Both the position numbers and the translations under genes were made by a program. Below are positions 1 to 6,766 of a DNA stretch of 19,645 nucleotides, one piece after another. Location of the stretch: assembly GCA_029248845.1 (NCBI GenBank), contig JAQWIO010000082.1:1-19645 (forward strand), given 5' to 3'. Numbering within the stretch: the stretch's first letter is position 1; every line of letters begins with the position of its first letter. The notes beneath the pieces were generated by a model that saw only the letters and a program-made list of their open reading frames with translations, did not search any database and was not told the DNA's origin. This stretch comes from Polaribacter sp. GTDB taxonomy: Bacteria; Bacteroidota; Bacteroidia; Flavobacteriales; Flavobacteriaceae.

Positions 1-780
1 ATCTTCAGTGGCACAATTTCCACAAGATTGGGTATTAGTATCAATTGTGTTTGCATGTGTTTTTGTTATTTCTGAACTAACGATACCAGTGGGGATTGCA
101 ATAATTCCGTAGCCTAAAATCATAATGATACTTGCAATAAACTGCCCAAAAGCAGTTTGTGGTGCAATATCACCATAACCAACCGTTGTCATAGTAACAA
201 TTGCCCAATAAATACTTTTTGGAATGCTAGTGAAACCATTATCTTCTCCTTCAATCATATACATTACTGCACCTAAAATGAAGCATAAAATAAGTATGAA
301 AAATAAAAAAACAGCAATTTTAGCTCTACTTGCTTTTAATGCAATTAGTAATTTATTTGAAGCTCCAATATATCTTGTTAGTTTTAAAATTCTAAAAACC
401 CTTAACAATCTTAGTGCTCTTAATGCTGCAAAGTGATGAGATCCAATAAATATAAGGGAAAGATATTTTGGTATCGTAGAGAAAAAATCAATTACTCCAT
501 AAAAGCTAAAAATATATTTAAAAGGCTTCTTTATGGATATAATTCTTAATATATATTCAAAAGAAAAGAGAATTGTAATTACCCACTCAAAAATATTTAA
601 TAAAAAACCATATCTACTGTTTATGGAGTTTATACTTTCTAACATTACTAGAACAATACTAGTTAAAATGGCAATTAATAAAATAACGTCAAATAATTTA
701 CCTTGTTTGGTGTCTGCTTCATAAATAATTTCATGAATTCTTTCTTTCCAAGGAGTATCTTTTTGTTTTTTTGTTTCCAA
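1..780 (-). CDS. Voltage-gated-type potassium ion channel (ion transporter), 3' end cut by window edge
   Basis: This is a six-transmembrane voltage-gated cation channel of the inner membrane, most likely K+ selective. The reading frame is open from 780 to the left edge (260 codons). An N-terminal amphipathic segment with WKERIHEIIYEAD is followed by S1 (about residues 31-48) and further hydrophobic helices. S4 (about 117-136) has arginines every third residue (LRALRLLRVFRILKL), the voltage-sensor pattern. The pore filter TTVGYGD lies at residues 198-204, followed by the S6 helix. A CxxC pair (C253, C256) starts a probable zinc-ribbon-like cytoplasmic tail that runs off the window. No ATG precedes S1. 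The frame opens with TTG at 778-780, right after an in-frame TGA, and a TATATTTG box lies 20 bp upstream, so TTG is my chosen start. The gene sits 157 bp beyond the exonuclease gene and probably has its own promoter. Confidence 0.9.
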   Translation of the reverse strand, partial: METKKQKDTPWKERIHEIIYEADTKQGKLFDVILLIAILTSIVLVMLESINSINSRYGFLLNIFEWVITILFSFEYILRIISIKKPFKYIFSFYGVIDFFSTIPKYLSLIFIGSHHFAALRALRLLRVFRILKLTRYIGASNKLLIALKASRAKIAVFLFFILILCFILGAVMYMIEGEDNGFTSIPKSIYWAIVTMTTVGYGDIAPQTAFGQFIASIIMILGYGIIAIPTGIVSSEITKTHANTIDTNTQSCGNCATED

Positions 781-799
781 AAGTATATTGTTTATTGTT

Positions 800-807
800 C
801 AAATATA
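800..807 (-). promoter_or_regulatory. Candidate -7 box for the ion channel gene
   Basis: Read leftward this is TATATTTG, an exact match to the Bacteroidota -7 consensus TAnnTTTG. A transcript start about 7 nt further on would leave a leader of roughly 13 nt before the TTG start at 780. I see no good -33 TTTG at the usual spacing, so this rests on the -7 box alone. Confidence 0.4.
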
Positions 808-937
808 AAACAAATAATTTCTTAAATAAATGTGATATTTTTATTCAGTTAAAAATAAAACGATATTTTTTCAGATCGGTATTATAAGACTTTAAAAATA
901 AATAAAATGAGTTCATAAATAGCTCAATATGTTTTAT

Positions 938-2017
938 TTACAAACGAATTATTTTGTGTATTTTATTTTTATGTAGATAATTTTTAATAATATTTTTAGT
1001 TTTTATTTTATTATTAATAGGAGTTAAAATAGATTTTAGAATGTCTAATTTATTTTCTTGATAATTTAAATTTGTGAATCCATATCCAAAAACTTCATTA
1101 TTTTCTATTAATATAATAGCATGTTCACCTATTGTTCTTCCTTTTTCAATTATTATAAAATCATCATTATTAAAGTTTTTAGCTATTAATTTTTGTTTCC
1201 CTTTAATATTAAATTTTGGAGATAGAATATCTAGCTGTAGATTAAATTTTAAACTTGTAAAAAGATCATTTCCAGTTTTGTCAAAAGAAATAGTTTCCGC
1301 TTTCTCTTGAATTTTAAGTGCTCTTTTAGTTACTTTTAAAAAAAGTTTATTTACTTGTGTCTTTATGTTTTTGCCTTTTCCTAAATAGATAACCCTACCA
1401 TTGATATCATGAATATAAAAAACCCCTTGTATTGATGGTGTTTCATCAATAAGGGTTTTTAATTTTTTTTTTTGAACTCTTTTATCAAAATAATTTATGG
1501 AGCCTTGAATGATGGTTTTATTGATGTCTTTCTCTAATAATAATTTAAATAATTGCACAGTTGCCAATGCATCACCAGAAGCTCTGTGTCTATCTGACAT
1601 TGGAATGCCTAACGATTTTGTTAGTTTTCCTAGGCTATAAGAAGGTTGATTTACTATTAATTTCTGACTTAATTCTACTGTGCACAAAGTATTTCTGTTA
1701 AAACGATATCCTAATCTATCAAATTCTGTGCAAAGAATTCTATAATCAAAGGAAGTATTATGAGCAACTAAAATACAATCTGAAGTAATTTCTATAATAC
1801 GTTTCGCTATCTCATAAAACTTAGGTGCATTTTTTAGCATTTTGTTACTGATCCCGGTAAGTTTTACAACAAATTCTTGAATGGGTTTTTCTGGATTTAC
1901 CAAACTAATAAATTGATCTACAGTAGTATGTCCGTCAAATTTATAGATTGCAATTTCTGTAATGCCTTCCTCATTAAATTTACCTCCAGTTGTCTCAATG
2001 TCTAAAATAGCGTACAA
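938..2017 (-). CDS. DEDDh 3'-5' exonuclease (DNA pol III epsilon-like) with degenerate GIY-YIG-like C-terminal domain
   Basis: The N-terminal domain (about residues 1-165) is a DnaQ/epsilon-family 3'-5' exonuclease that would remove nucleotides from DNA ends with two bound metal ions. The four acidic residues and the histidine of the DEDDh class are visible: D6 and E8 in LDIETTG, D91 in HNTSFD, and H144 and D149 in DRHRASGDA. Residues about 195-275 resemble the GIY-YIG domain of UvrC/Cho-type proteins (GVFY at 198-201, YLGKGKNI at 211-218, TGNDL...SPKFN at 248-270). The catalytic arginine and glutamate positions of that fold appear to be Q221 and F258 by hand alignment, so this half may only bind DNA. 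Epsilon-UvrC-like fusions are known in this phylum. The start is TTG (2015-2017), immediately before the conserved MYAILDIETTG opening. It is the last gene of the probable serC-serA-yggS operon, 21 bp after yggS. Confidence 0.88.
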   Translation of the reverse strand: MYAILDIETTGGKFNEEGITEIAIYKFDGHTTVDQFISLVNPEKPIQEFVVKLTGISNKMLKNAPKFYEIAKRIIEITSDCILVAHNTSFDYRILCTEFDRLGYRFNRNTLCTVELSQKLIVNQPSYSLGKLTKSLGIPMSDRHRASGDALATVQLFKLLLEKDINKTIIQGSINYFDKRVQKKKLKTLIDETPSIQGVFYIHDINGRVIYLGKGKNIKTQVNKLFLKVTKRALKIQEKAETISFDKTGNDLFTSLKFNLQLDILSPKFNIKGKQKLIAKNFNNDDFIIIEKGRTIGEHAIILIENNEVFGYGFTNLNYQENKLDILKSILTPINNKIKTKNIIKNYLHKNKIHKIIRL

Positions 2018-2038
2018 ATTAATTTTTTAATAGGATGT

Positions 2039-2716
2039 TTATGAATTGTAATTTCTTTGACCAAATATAGAACTTCCTACTCTAATCATCGAACTTCCAT
2101 TAGAAATTGCTAGCGGGTAATCTCCACTCATACCCATAGATAGTATTTCTAAATTACAATTATCACTAGTATGGATCAGTTTCTGATTGTTAAAAAAAGT
2201 CTTTAAAGACAAAAATTCTTCCAGTAATTGTTTTTTATTATCTGTAAATGTTGCCATTCCCATAAAACCTACAATTTCAATATAATGTAATTGAGAGATT
2301 TCAGGTAATGATAAAATTTTTTCAATCTCACTAAAAGATAAACCAAATTTAGTATCTTCTTTAGCAATTTTTGCTTGTAATAAGCACTTAATTATTCTGT
2401 TGTGTTTTTTTGCTTGTTTGTTAATTTCTTTGAGCTTTTTTAAAGTATCAACACCATGAATTAAATCTACAAAATGAGCCATATATTTCACCTTATTACT
2501 CTGTAAATGACCAATCATGTGCCATTGAATGTCTTTGGGTAAATTATCATATTTTTCAACCATTTCTTGAATTTTATTTTCACCAAAAATTCTCTGACCA
2601 GCATTATAAGCCTCTTGTAAGTCTTCTATTGGTTTTGTTTTAGATACGGCAACTAGTGTTACATTCGAAGGAATAGACTGTTTAATACGTAATAAATTTT
2701 TAGCAATTGATTTCAT
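2039..2716 (-). CDS. yggS: YggS/PLPBP family pyridoxal phosphate homeostasis protein
   Basis: This is a single-domain PLP-binding TIM-barrel protein of the YggS/YBL036C/PROSC family. The family carries or buffers pyridoxal 5'-phosphate in the cytoplasm and has no established enzymatic reaction. The PLP lysine is K26 in VAVSKTKP. Other family signatures are FGENKIQEM (about 44-52), WHMIGHLQSNK, and the C-terminal SMGMSGDYPLAI and GSSMIRVGSSIFGQR that hold the cofactor phosphate. The length of 225 aa is normal for the family. Its ATG shares one base with the stop of serA (TAATG), so the two are almost certainly co-transcribed and translationally coupled. Sharing a transcript with serC, which encodes a PLP-dependent aminotransferase, fits a role in cofactor supply; that link is my inference. 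Confidence 0.93.
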   Translation of the reverse strand: MKSIAKNLLRIKQSIPSNVTLVAVSKTKPIEDLQEAYNAGQRIFGENKIQEMVEKYDNLPKDIQWHMIGHLQSNKVKYMAHFVDLIHGVDTLKKLKEINKQAKKHNRIIKCLLQAKIAKEDTKFGLSFSEIEKILSLPEISQLHYIEIVGFMGMATFTDNKKQLLEEFLSLKTFFNNQKLIHTSDNCNLEILSMGMSGDYPLAISNGSSMIRVGSSIFGQRNYNS

Positions 2717-3666
2717 TAGCCTAAAAGTTCTATGAGTTGTTTTGCCAATTCTAATCCTATTCTATCTTGAGCCTCTTTTGTTGCAGCTCCAATATGTGGT
2801 GTTAAAGAAATTTCAGGATTCATTAATAATTGAACTGCAGGTGTTGGTTCTGTTTCAAAAACATCTAAACCAGCAAATTGTACTTTACCACTTTCTATTG
2901 CTTTTACTAAATCAACTTCATGTAAAATACCACCTCTTGCAGTATTTATGATACAAACACCATCTTTCATTTTTTCAATTTCTGTTGCTGTAATGATATA
3001 ATTATCTTGATCTGACACATGCAAAGTAATAAAATCTGAATTTTTTAATACTTCTGATTTATCCACTGTTTCAATTGTAAAAGTAGTTTTTTGACCGTTA
3101 AAAAAATCTAATGTGATTGGAGCACTTATTATTTGTTTATCAGTAGCTAAAACTTCCATTCCTAATCCAATAGCAATTTTAGCAACTTCTTGACCAATTT
3201 TACCAAAACCAATAATACCAATTGTCTTTCCTCGTAATTCTATTCCTTGAGAATATGCTTTTTTCAATTCTTTAAAACGAGAATCTCCTTCTAAAGGCAT
3301 TTCTCTATTTGATGAATGAAGAAATCTGACACCACCAAAAAGATGAGCAAATACTAACTCTGCAACAGAGCTAGAAGGAGCCATAGGTGTGTTTACTACA
3401 TGTAAGCCATTGTCTTCTGCATATTCAACATCAATATTGTCAAGCCCAACTCCAGCTCTTCCAATCAATTTTAAACTTGGGCAAGCTTCAATTAATTCTT
3501 GCCTAACTTGCGTAGCGCTTCTGACTATAATTGCATCAATAGTATGTTCATTAATATAATTTTCTAACTGATTCTGAGCAACTTTAACATTAATTACCTT
3601 AAATCCTTTTTTTTCTAAAGCATCAATACCACTTTCAGAAAATCCGTCATTTATTAATATCTTCAT
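2716..3666 (-). CDS. serA: D-3-phosphoglycerate dehydrogenase, short form without ACT domain
   Basis: This NAD-dependent 2-hydroxyacid dehydrogenase is predicted to oxidise 3-phosphoglycerate to 3-phosphohydroxypyruvate, the first step of serine synthesis. The substrate-binding part contains GRAGVGLDNID (69-79) and NTPMAPSSSVAEL. The Rossmann fold shows GFGKIG (153-158) with acidic D176 after strand 2. The catalytic trio is R244 (NTARGG), E273 (FETEP) and H291 (PHIGAAT). At 316 aa it ends just after the catalytic domain and lacks the ACT/ASB regulatory domains of the long forms, so serine feedback through an ACT domain is not expected. It lies 22 bp after serC on the same strand, which supports SerA over other 2-hydroxyacid dehydrogenases. 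The ATG start at 3664-3666 fits the usual N-terminus (MKILINDGFS). Confidence 0.93.
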   Translation of the reverse strand: MKILINDGFSESGIDALEKKGFKVINVKVAQNQLENYINEHTIDAIIVRSATQVRQELIEACPSLKLIGRAGVGLDNIDVEYAEDNGLHVVNTPMAPSSSVAELVFAHLFGGVRFLHSSNREMPLEGDSRFKELKKAYSQGIELRGKTIGIIGFGKIGQEVAKIAIGLGMEVLATDKQIISAPITLDFFNGQKTTFTIETVDKSEVLKNSDFITLHVSDQDNYIITATEIEKMKDGVCIINTARGGILHEVDLVKAIESGKVQFAGLDVFETEPTPAVQLLMNPEISLTPHIGAATKEAQDRIGLELAKQLIELLG

Positions 3667-3688
3667 CTTTATTATTTTGATATAATTA

Positions 3689-4756
3689 TTACGATTGATT
3701 TCTTTCTAATTCTTGCATCACATCAACCAATTTTTGCACACTATATAAAGGCAATGCATTGTACATGCTTGCTCTGTATCCTCCAACACTTCTATGCCCA
3801 TTTATACCACTTATTCCAGCTTCTTTCCACATATTATCAAACGTTTCTGTTAAACCATCGTTGGTTAAAATAAATGTTGCATTCATTGTGCTTCTATCTT
3901 CTTTAGCAACTATTCCTTTAAATAATGGGTTTCTATCAATTTCATCATACAAAAGCGCTGCTTTTTTATTATTTACTTCTTCAATAAATTTAATACCACC
4001 TATATCTTTTAACCATTGTAAGGTAAGCATAGATACATACACTGCAAAAACAGAAGTTGTATTAAACATGCTGTCTTTATCAAGATGAACCTGGTAGTTT
4101 AGCATGGAGGGAATGTGTCTTTCAACTTTCCCTAAAATGTCTTCTTTGATAATTACCAAAGTTGTCCCAGCAGGACCCATATTTTTTTGAGCACCAGCAT
4201 AAATTAAATCGAATTTTTCGAAATCCAATTGACGAGAGAAAATATCTGAACTCATATCACAAACCAAAGAGACATTGGTTTTTGGAAATTCTTTAATTTG
4301 AGTTCCTGCAATAGTATTGTTACTAGTACAATGAAAATAATCGGCATCTTCAGGAATGTTATATCCTTTGGGTATGTAGGAATATTTTTTATCTTTTGAA
4401 GAAGCTACTTCAATCATTTCACCAAAAGCTTTTGCTTCTTTTATCGCTTTGTCAGACCAAGTTCCTGTATTTAAATAAGCAGCTTTTTTATTCAATAAAT
4501 TATAAGCAACCATTAAAAATTCTAAACTTGCACCCCCTTGAAGAAATAATGCTTTATAACCTTTATTCTCTAATCCTAACAATTCTAAAGATAAAGCACG
4601 TGCTTTATCCATGACACCAACAAAAGAGGAGCTTCTGTGAGAAATTTCAATTAATGATAACGAATCATTGTTAAAATTTAAAATTGCTTCTGATGCTTTT
4701 TTGAGCACTTCTTGAGGTAAAATACAAGGACCTGCACTAAAATTATGTTTTTTCAA
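3689..4756 (-). CDS. serC: Phosphoserine aminotransferase
   Basis: This class V PLP-dependent aminotransferase is predicted to convert 3-phosphohydroxypyruvate plus glutamate to phosphoserine plus 2-oxoglutarate, the second step of serine synthesis. The protein opens with the family signature KKHNFSAGPCILP. The Schiff-base lysine is K191 in YAGAQKNMGPAG, the internal aldimine site of SerC proteins. The substrate-side motifs EISHRSS (37-43) and FLQGGAS (71-77) and the C-terminal GHRSVGGYRASMYNAL are also present. The length of 355 aa is standard. The start codon is TTG (4754-4756): no ATG lies in frame near the conserved N-terminus. It heads the probable operon serC-serA-yggS-exonuclease, with a -7-like box about 50 bp upstream. 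SerB is not in the window. Confidence 0.96.
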   Translation of the reverse strand: MKKHNFSAGPCILPQEVLKKASEAILNFNNDSLSLIEISHRSSSFVGVMDKARALSLELLGLENKGYKALFLQGGASLEFLMVAYNLLNKKAAYLNTGTWSDKAIKEAKAFGEMIEVASSKDKKYSYIPKGYNIPEDADYFHCTSNNTIAGTQIKEFPKTNVSLVCDMSSDIFSRQLDFEKFDLIYAGAQKNMGPAGTTLVIIKEDILGKVERHIPSMLNYQVHLDKDSMFNTTSVFAVYVSMLTLQWLKDIGGIKFIEEVNNKKAALLYDEIDRNPLFKGIVAKEDRSTMNATFILTNDGLTETFDNMWKEAGISGINGHRSVGGYRASMYNALPLYSVQKLVDVMQELERNQS

Positions 4757-4805
4757 TTGAATAAGTTTTAAGTTAAACTTTTTTTAATTTAATTAGTAAT
4801 GTAAG

Positions 4806-4813
4806 CAAATATA
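4806..4813 (-). promoter_or_regulatory. Candidate -7 box for the serC operon
   Basis: Read leftward this is TATATTTG, an exact TAnnTTTG match lying in the 101-bp gap between the acyl-CoA reductase stop and serC. Transcription would start near 4800, leaving a leader of about 45 nt. No clear -33 TTTG is visible at the expected spacing, so read-through from the reductase gene could also contribute. Confidence 0.4.
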
Positions 4814-4857
4814 ATATGCTTAACCTTTTTTAAAATATTAATATTCTTCTAAGAGGG

Positions 4858-5919
4858 TTAAATTTTTGATAAAAATTCTAATGTATTCACACCATCTGCA
4901 TAATCTGTTAAAGATGGTTGTTGTGTTTGACCAAAAGCAACTTCACCTTCTATAAAATCTTTAGCAACAATACATTGAATTTTTTCTTTATCCTGTTTTA
5001 GTTTTTTCTTTAATGTTATTTCGTCCTCATAATACTCGTAAAAAACAGTTGCAATAGGAGAGGAGTAGCTTTGATCTTCTTTAATCATTAAAAAACCGTT
5101 TTCTAATAAGTTATAAAGGCTCATTAAATAAACTGCTTTATTATAGTCATAATTATTAGCATATTTTGCATTCTTAATGATGTCTTTTTTTGCATACATT
5201 CCTTTAAAAAATAAATCGAAATTGTAATTTTTTGGAACAAATAATTTTGAAACACTTCTACAACCTAATCCAAAATACTGAAAAACATCATCAGATAATT
5301 TTATAAAGTCGTCTTCAGTTTCATTTCCGGTAATTACAGCCACTGAATTTCTACTTTTTCTTATAATATTCGGTTTATTTTTAAAATAATACTCAAAATA
5401 ACGAGCTGTATTATCGCTCCCCGTGGCGATTATTGCATCAAAATCTATTAATTTTTCTTCTGTAAAAATGATTTTACCTTTAAAATCTTGCTCTATATAT
5501 TCTAAATATTTTGCCAAATAGGGTAATAAATGCTTATCATTTGATGACTGTTTTACCAATACAGAATGACCAGAAATTAAGACTGATAAAAAATCATGAA
5601 ACCCAACTAAAGGGATATTTCCTGCCATAATTATAGCAACATTTTTGGATGAAATATCACTTAAACTAGAACTTTTAATAAATGAATTTAAATTACTTAC
5701 TGTTAGTAATTTAGAAATTTTTGTTAATGAGTATATAACATTTTCTTTTGTAAACCAGGAATTATTTTCGTGTGCTAATTTTATCTGATGTAAAAATCCG
5801 TCAAAAAATATTTCATTATGCTCAATACTATCGATTTTTTTTATATTATCGGTAGAAAACTGACTTAAAAAGCCCCCTAATTTTGCGAATGCAGTAATTC
5901 TGTTTTGAATACTAATCAT
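4858..5919 (-). CDS. LuxC-family acyl-CoA reductase
   Basis: This protein belongs to the aldehyde-dehydrogenase-like LuxC/acyl-CoA reductase family, which reduces an activated acyl group to an aldehyde with NADPH through a cysteine thioester. Visible signatures are MAGNIPLVGFHD (98-109), the nucleotide-binding region TGSDNTARYFEYYF (166-179), KSRNSVAVITGNE (188-200), the probable nucleophile C220 in YFGLGCRSVSKLFVP, and FGQTQQPSLTDYADG near the C-terminus. The length of 353 aa matches the compact forms found in this phylum and is shorter than LuxC of luminous bacteria. No luxAB, luxD or luxE homologue is in the window, so bioluminescence is not suggested. It is transcribed toward serC and divergently from a ferredoxin. 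The natural substrate is unknown; the family assignment is firm, the reaction less so. Confidence 0.85.
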   Translation of the reverse strand: MISIQNRITAFAKLGGFLSQFSTDNIKKIDSIEHNEIFFDGFLHQIKLAHENNSWFTKENVIYSLTKISKLLTVSNLNSFIKSSSLSDISSKNVAIIMAGNIPLVGFHDFLSVLISGHSVLVKQSSNDKHLLPYLAKYLEYIEQDFKGKIIFTEEKLIDFDAIIATGSDNTARYFEYYFKNKPNIIRKSRNSVAVITGNETEDDFIKLSDDVFQYFGLGCRSVSKLFVPKNYNFDLFFKGMYAKKDIIKNAKYANNYDYNKAVYLMSLYNLLENGFLMIKEDQSYSSPIATVFYEYYEDEITLKKKLKQDKEKIQCIVAKDFIEGEVAFGQTQQPSLTDYADGVNTLEFLSKI

Positions 5920-5923
5920 TTAT

Positions 5924-5955
5924 TTTGGTTGTCTATAATTTTGGGTTTATTTTTG
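5924..5955 (+). promoter_or_regulatory. Promoter of the ferredoxin gene (-33 TTTG, -7 TATTTTTG)
   Basis: The -33 box TTTG is at 5924-5927 and the -7 box TATTTTTG at 5948-5955, with a 20-bp spacer. This matches the Bacteroidota consensus TTTG / TAnnTTTG in both sequence and spacing. The expected start near 5962 leaves a leader of about 28 nt before the ATG at 5990. It is the best promoter in the window. Confidence 0.6.
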
Positions 5956-5961
5956 CAATTA

Positions 5962-5969
5962 CAAAGGTA
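5962..5969 (-). promoter_or_regulatory. Candidate -7 box of the acyl-CoA reductase gene
   Basis: Read leftward this is TACCTTTG, an exact TAnnTTTG match. It would start transcription near 5955, inside the -7 box of the opposing ferredoxin promoter, about 36 nt before the reductase ATG. The nearest upstream TTG (5996-5994) is about 24 bp away, a little far for a -33 box. Confidence 0.4.
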
Positions 5970-5989
5970 CAAAAACAGAATATAAAATT

Positions 5990-6340
5990 ATGGCAATTAT
6001 AATAACAGATGAATGTATAAATTGTGGTGCATGTGAACCAGAATGCCCAAATACAGCAATTTATGAAGGAGCTGATGATTGGAAATATTCAGATGGAACA
6101 GATTTAACAGGGAATGCAGTTCTACCAAATGGTACCTCTGTTAACGCAGATGAAGACCAAGAACCTGTTTCTGACGAAATTTACTACATCGTAGCAGATA
6201 AATGTACAGAGTGTAAAGGTTTTCATGAAGAGCCACAATGTGCTGCAGTATGTCCTGTAGATTGTTGTGTACCAGATGATGATAATGTTGAGACTGAAGA
6301 AGAGTTGTTAGAAAAGCAGCGCTTTATGCACACTAGCTAA
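5990..6340 (+). CDS. Dicluster 2[4Fe-4S] ferredoxin
   Basis: This small soluble electron carrier is predicted to hold two [4Fe-4S] clusters. The first set is C9, C12, C15 and C19 followed by proline. The second is C72, C75, C84 and C88 followed by proline, with the eight-residue gap between the second and third cysteines that is typical of Allochromatium vinosum-type low-potential ferredoxins. C92 and C93 follow. Between the two sets lies an acidic stretch of about 50 residues (20-70) rich in Asp/Glu, longer than in minimal ferredoxins, and the C-terminal tail is acidic too. The length is 116 aa. It is a single-gene unit with its own promoter and terminator, divergent from the acyl-CoA reductase. 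Its redox partner cannot be told from the sequence. Confidence 0.93.
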   Translation: MAIIITDECINCGACEPECPNTAIYEGADDWKYSDGTDLTGNAVLPNGTSVNADEDQEPVSDEIYYIVADKCTECKGFHEEPQCAAVCPVDCCVPDDDNVETEEELLEKQRFMHTS

Positions 6341-6363
6341 AATAAACAGAAGCACAAAAAATT

Positions 6364-6386
6364 CCTGAAGCAATTCAGGTTTTTTT
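6364..6386 (+). terminator. Rho-independent terminator of the ferredoxin gene
   Basis: A perfect six-base stem CCTGAA / TTCAGG with loop GCAA is followed at once by seven T. It begins 23 bp after the ferredoxin stop. The stable GNRA-type loop and the clean T-tract make this a confident call. Confidence 0.85.
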
Positions 6387-6738
6387 ATTGATACTTTTTT
6401 AAATATCTAATCATAATTATTCTGTTTTTCTTATCATTGTTTTGTGTTATTGTCAGGTTAACAAACAATAAAATTATAGGGTAAAATATCTTTTTAGTCA
6501 TAGATTTTATTTAGTTATATTAAATTTATGATATATGAGAAAAAACCAATGTAATTTTAACAAGGTATTATATTTTAATTCTTTGACACTTCCTCTCGCT
6601 AAAAAAACTCCCGAATTATATCAGTTGGGTGTTTAAATTTTTCGAACAATACAACAATTTGAAATATTGTTAACTGCAGATAGAAATATAGAGCTATTTT
6701 CTTTACTGATTTTATTACCTAATTTATCAAACTTCCTA
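6387..6738. other. Non-coding AT-rich gap between ferredoxin terminator and ychF
   Basis: I see no convincing gene here on either strand: stop codons are frequent in all frames and no protein signature appears. The only structured element is an imperfect hairpin at 6605-6634, listed separately. A decayed gene or a small RNA cannot be excluded from sequence alone. Confidence 0.5.
6605..6634 (+). terminator. Orphan terminator-like hairpin
   Basis: The arms AAACTCCCGA and TTGGGTGTTT pair as a ten-base stem with one U-U mismatch and one G-U pair when read on the + strand, with a ten-base loop. A run of seven A (6601-6607) precedes it and AAATTTTT follows. It belongs to no annotated gene. On the opposite strand the wobble becomes a C-A mismatch, which favours a + strand transcript. 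Confidence 0.35.
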
Positions 6739-6746
6739 TATATTTG
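6739..6746 (+). promoter_or_regulatory. Candidate -7 box of ychF
   Basis: TATATTTG is an exact TAnnTTTG match 20 bp before the ychF ATG. The predicted start leaves a leader of only about 14 nt. No TTTG stands at the usual -33 spacing. Confidence 0.45.
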
Positions 6747-6766
6747 TAAGCCCAAAATTTATGTAA

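Noticed and set aside
900..937. Terminator after the exonuclease gene
   Set aside because: Only a four-base TGAG/CTCA pairing is present; the run of T after it is interrupted and the stem would be unstable.
4858..5919. Bioluminescence (lux) locus
   Set aside because: Only the reductase-like gene is present; there is no luxAB, luxD or luxE, and the protein is shorter than true LuxC.
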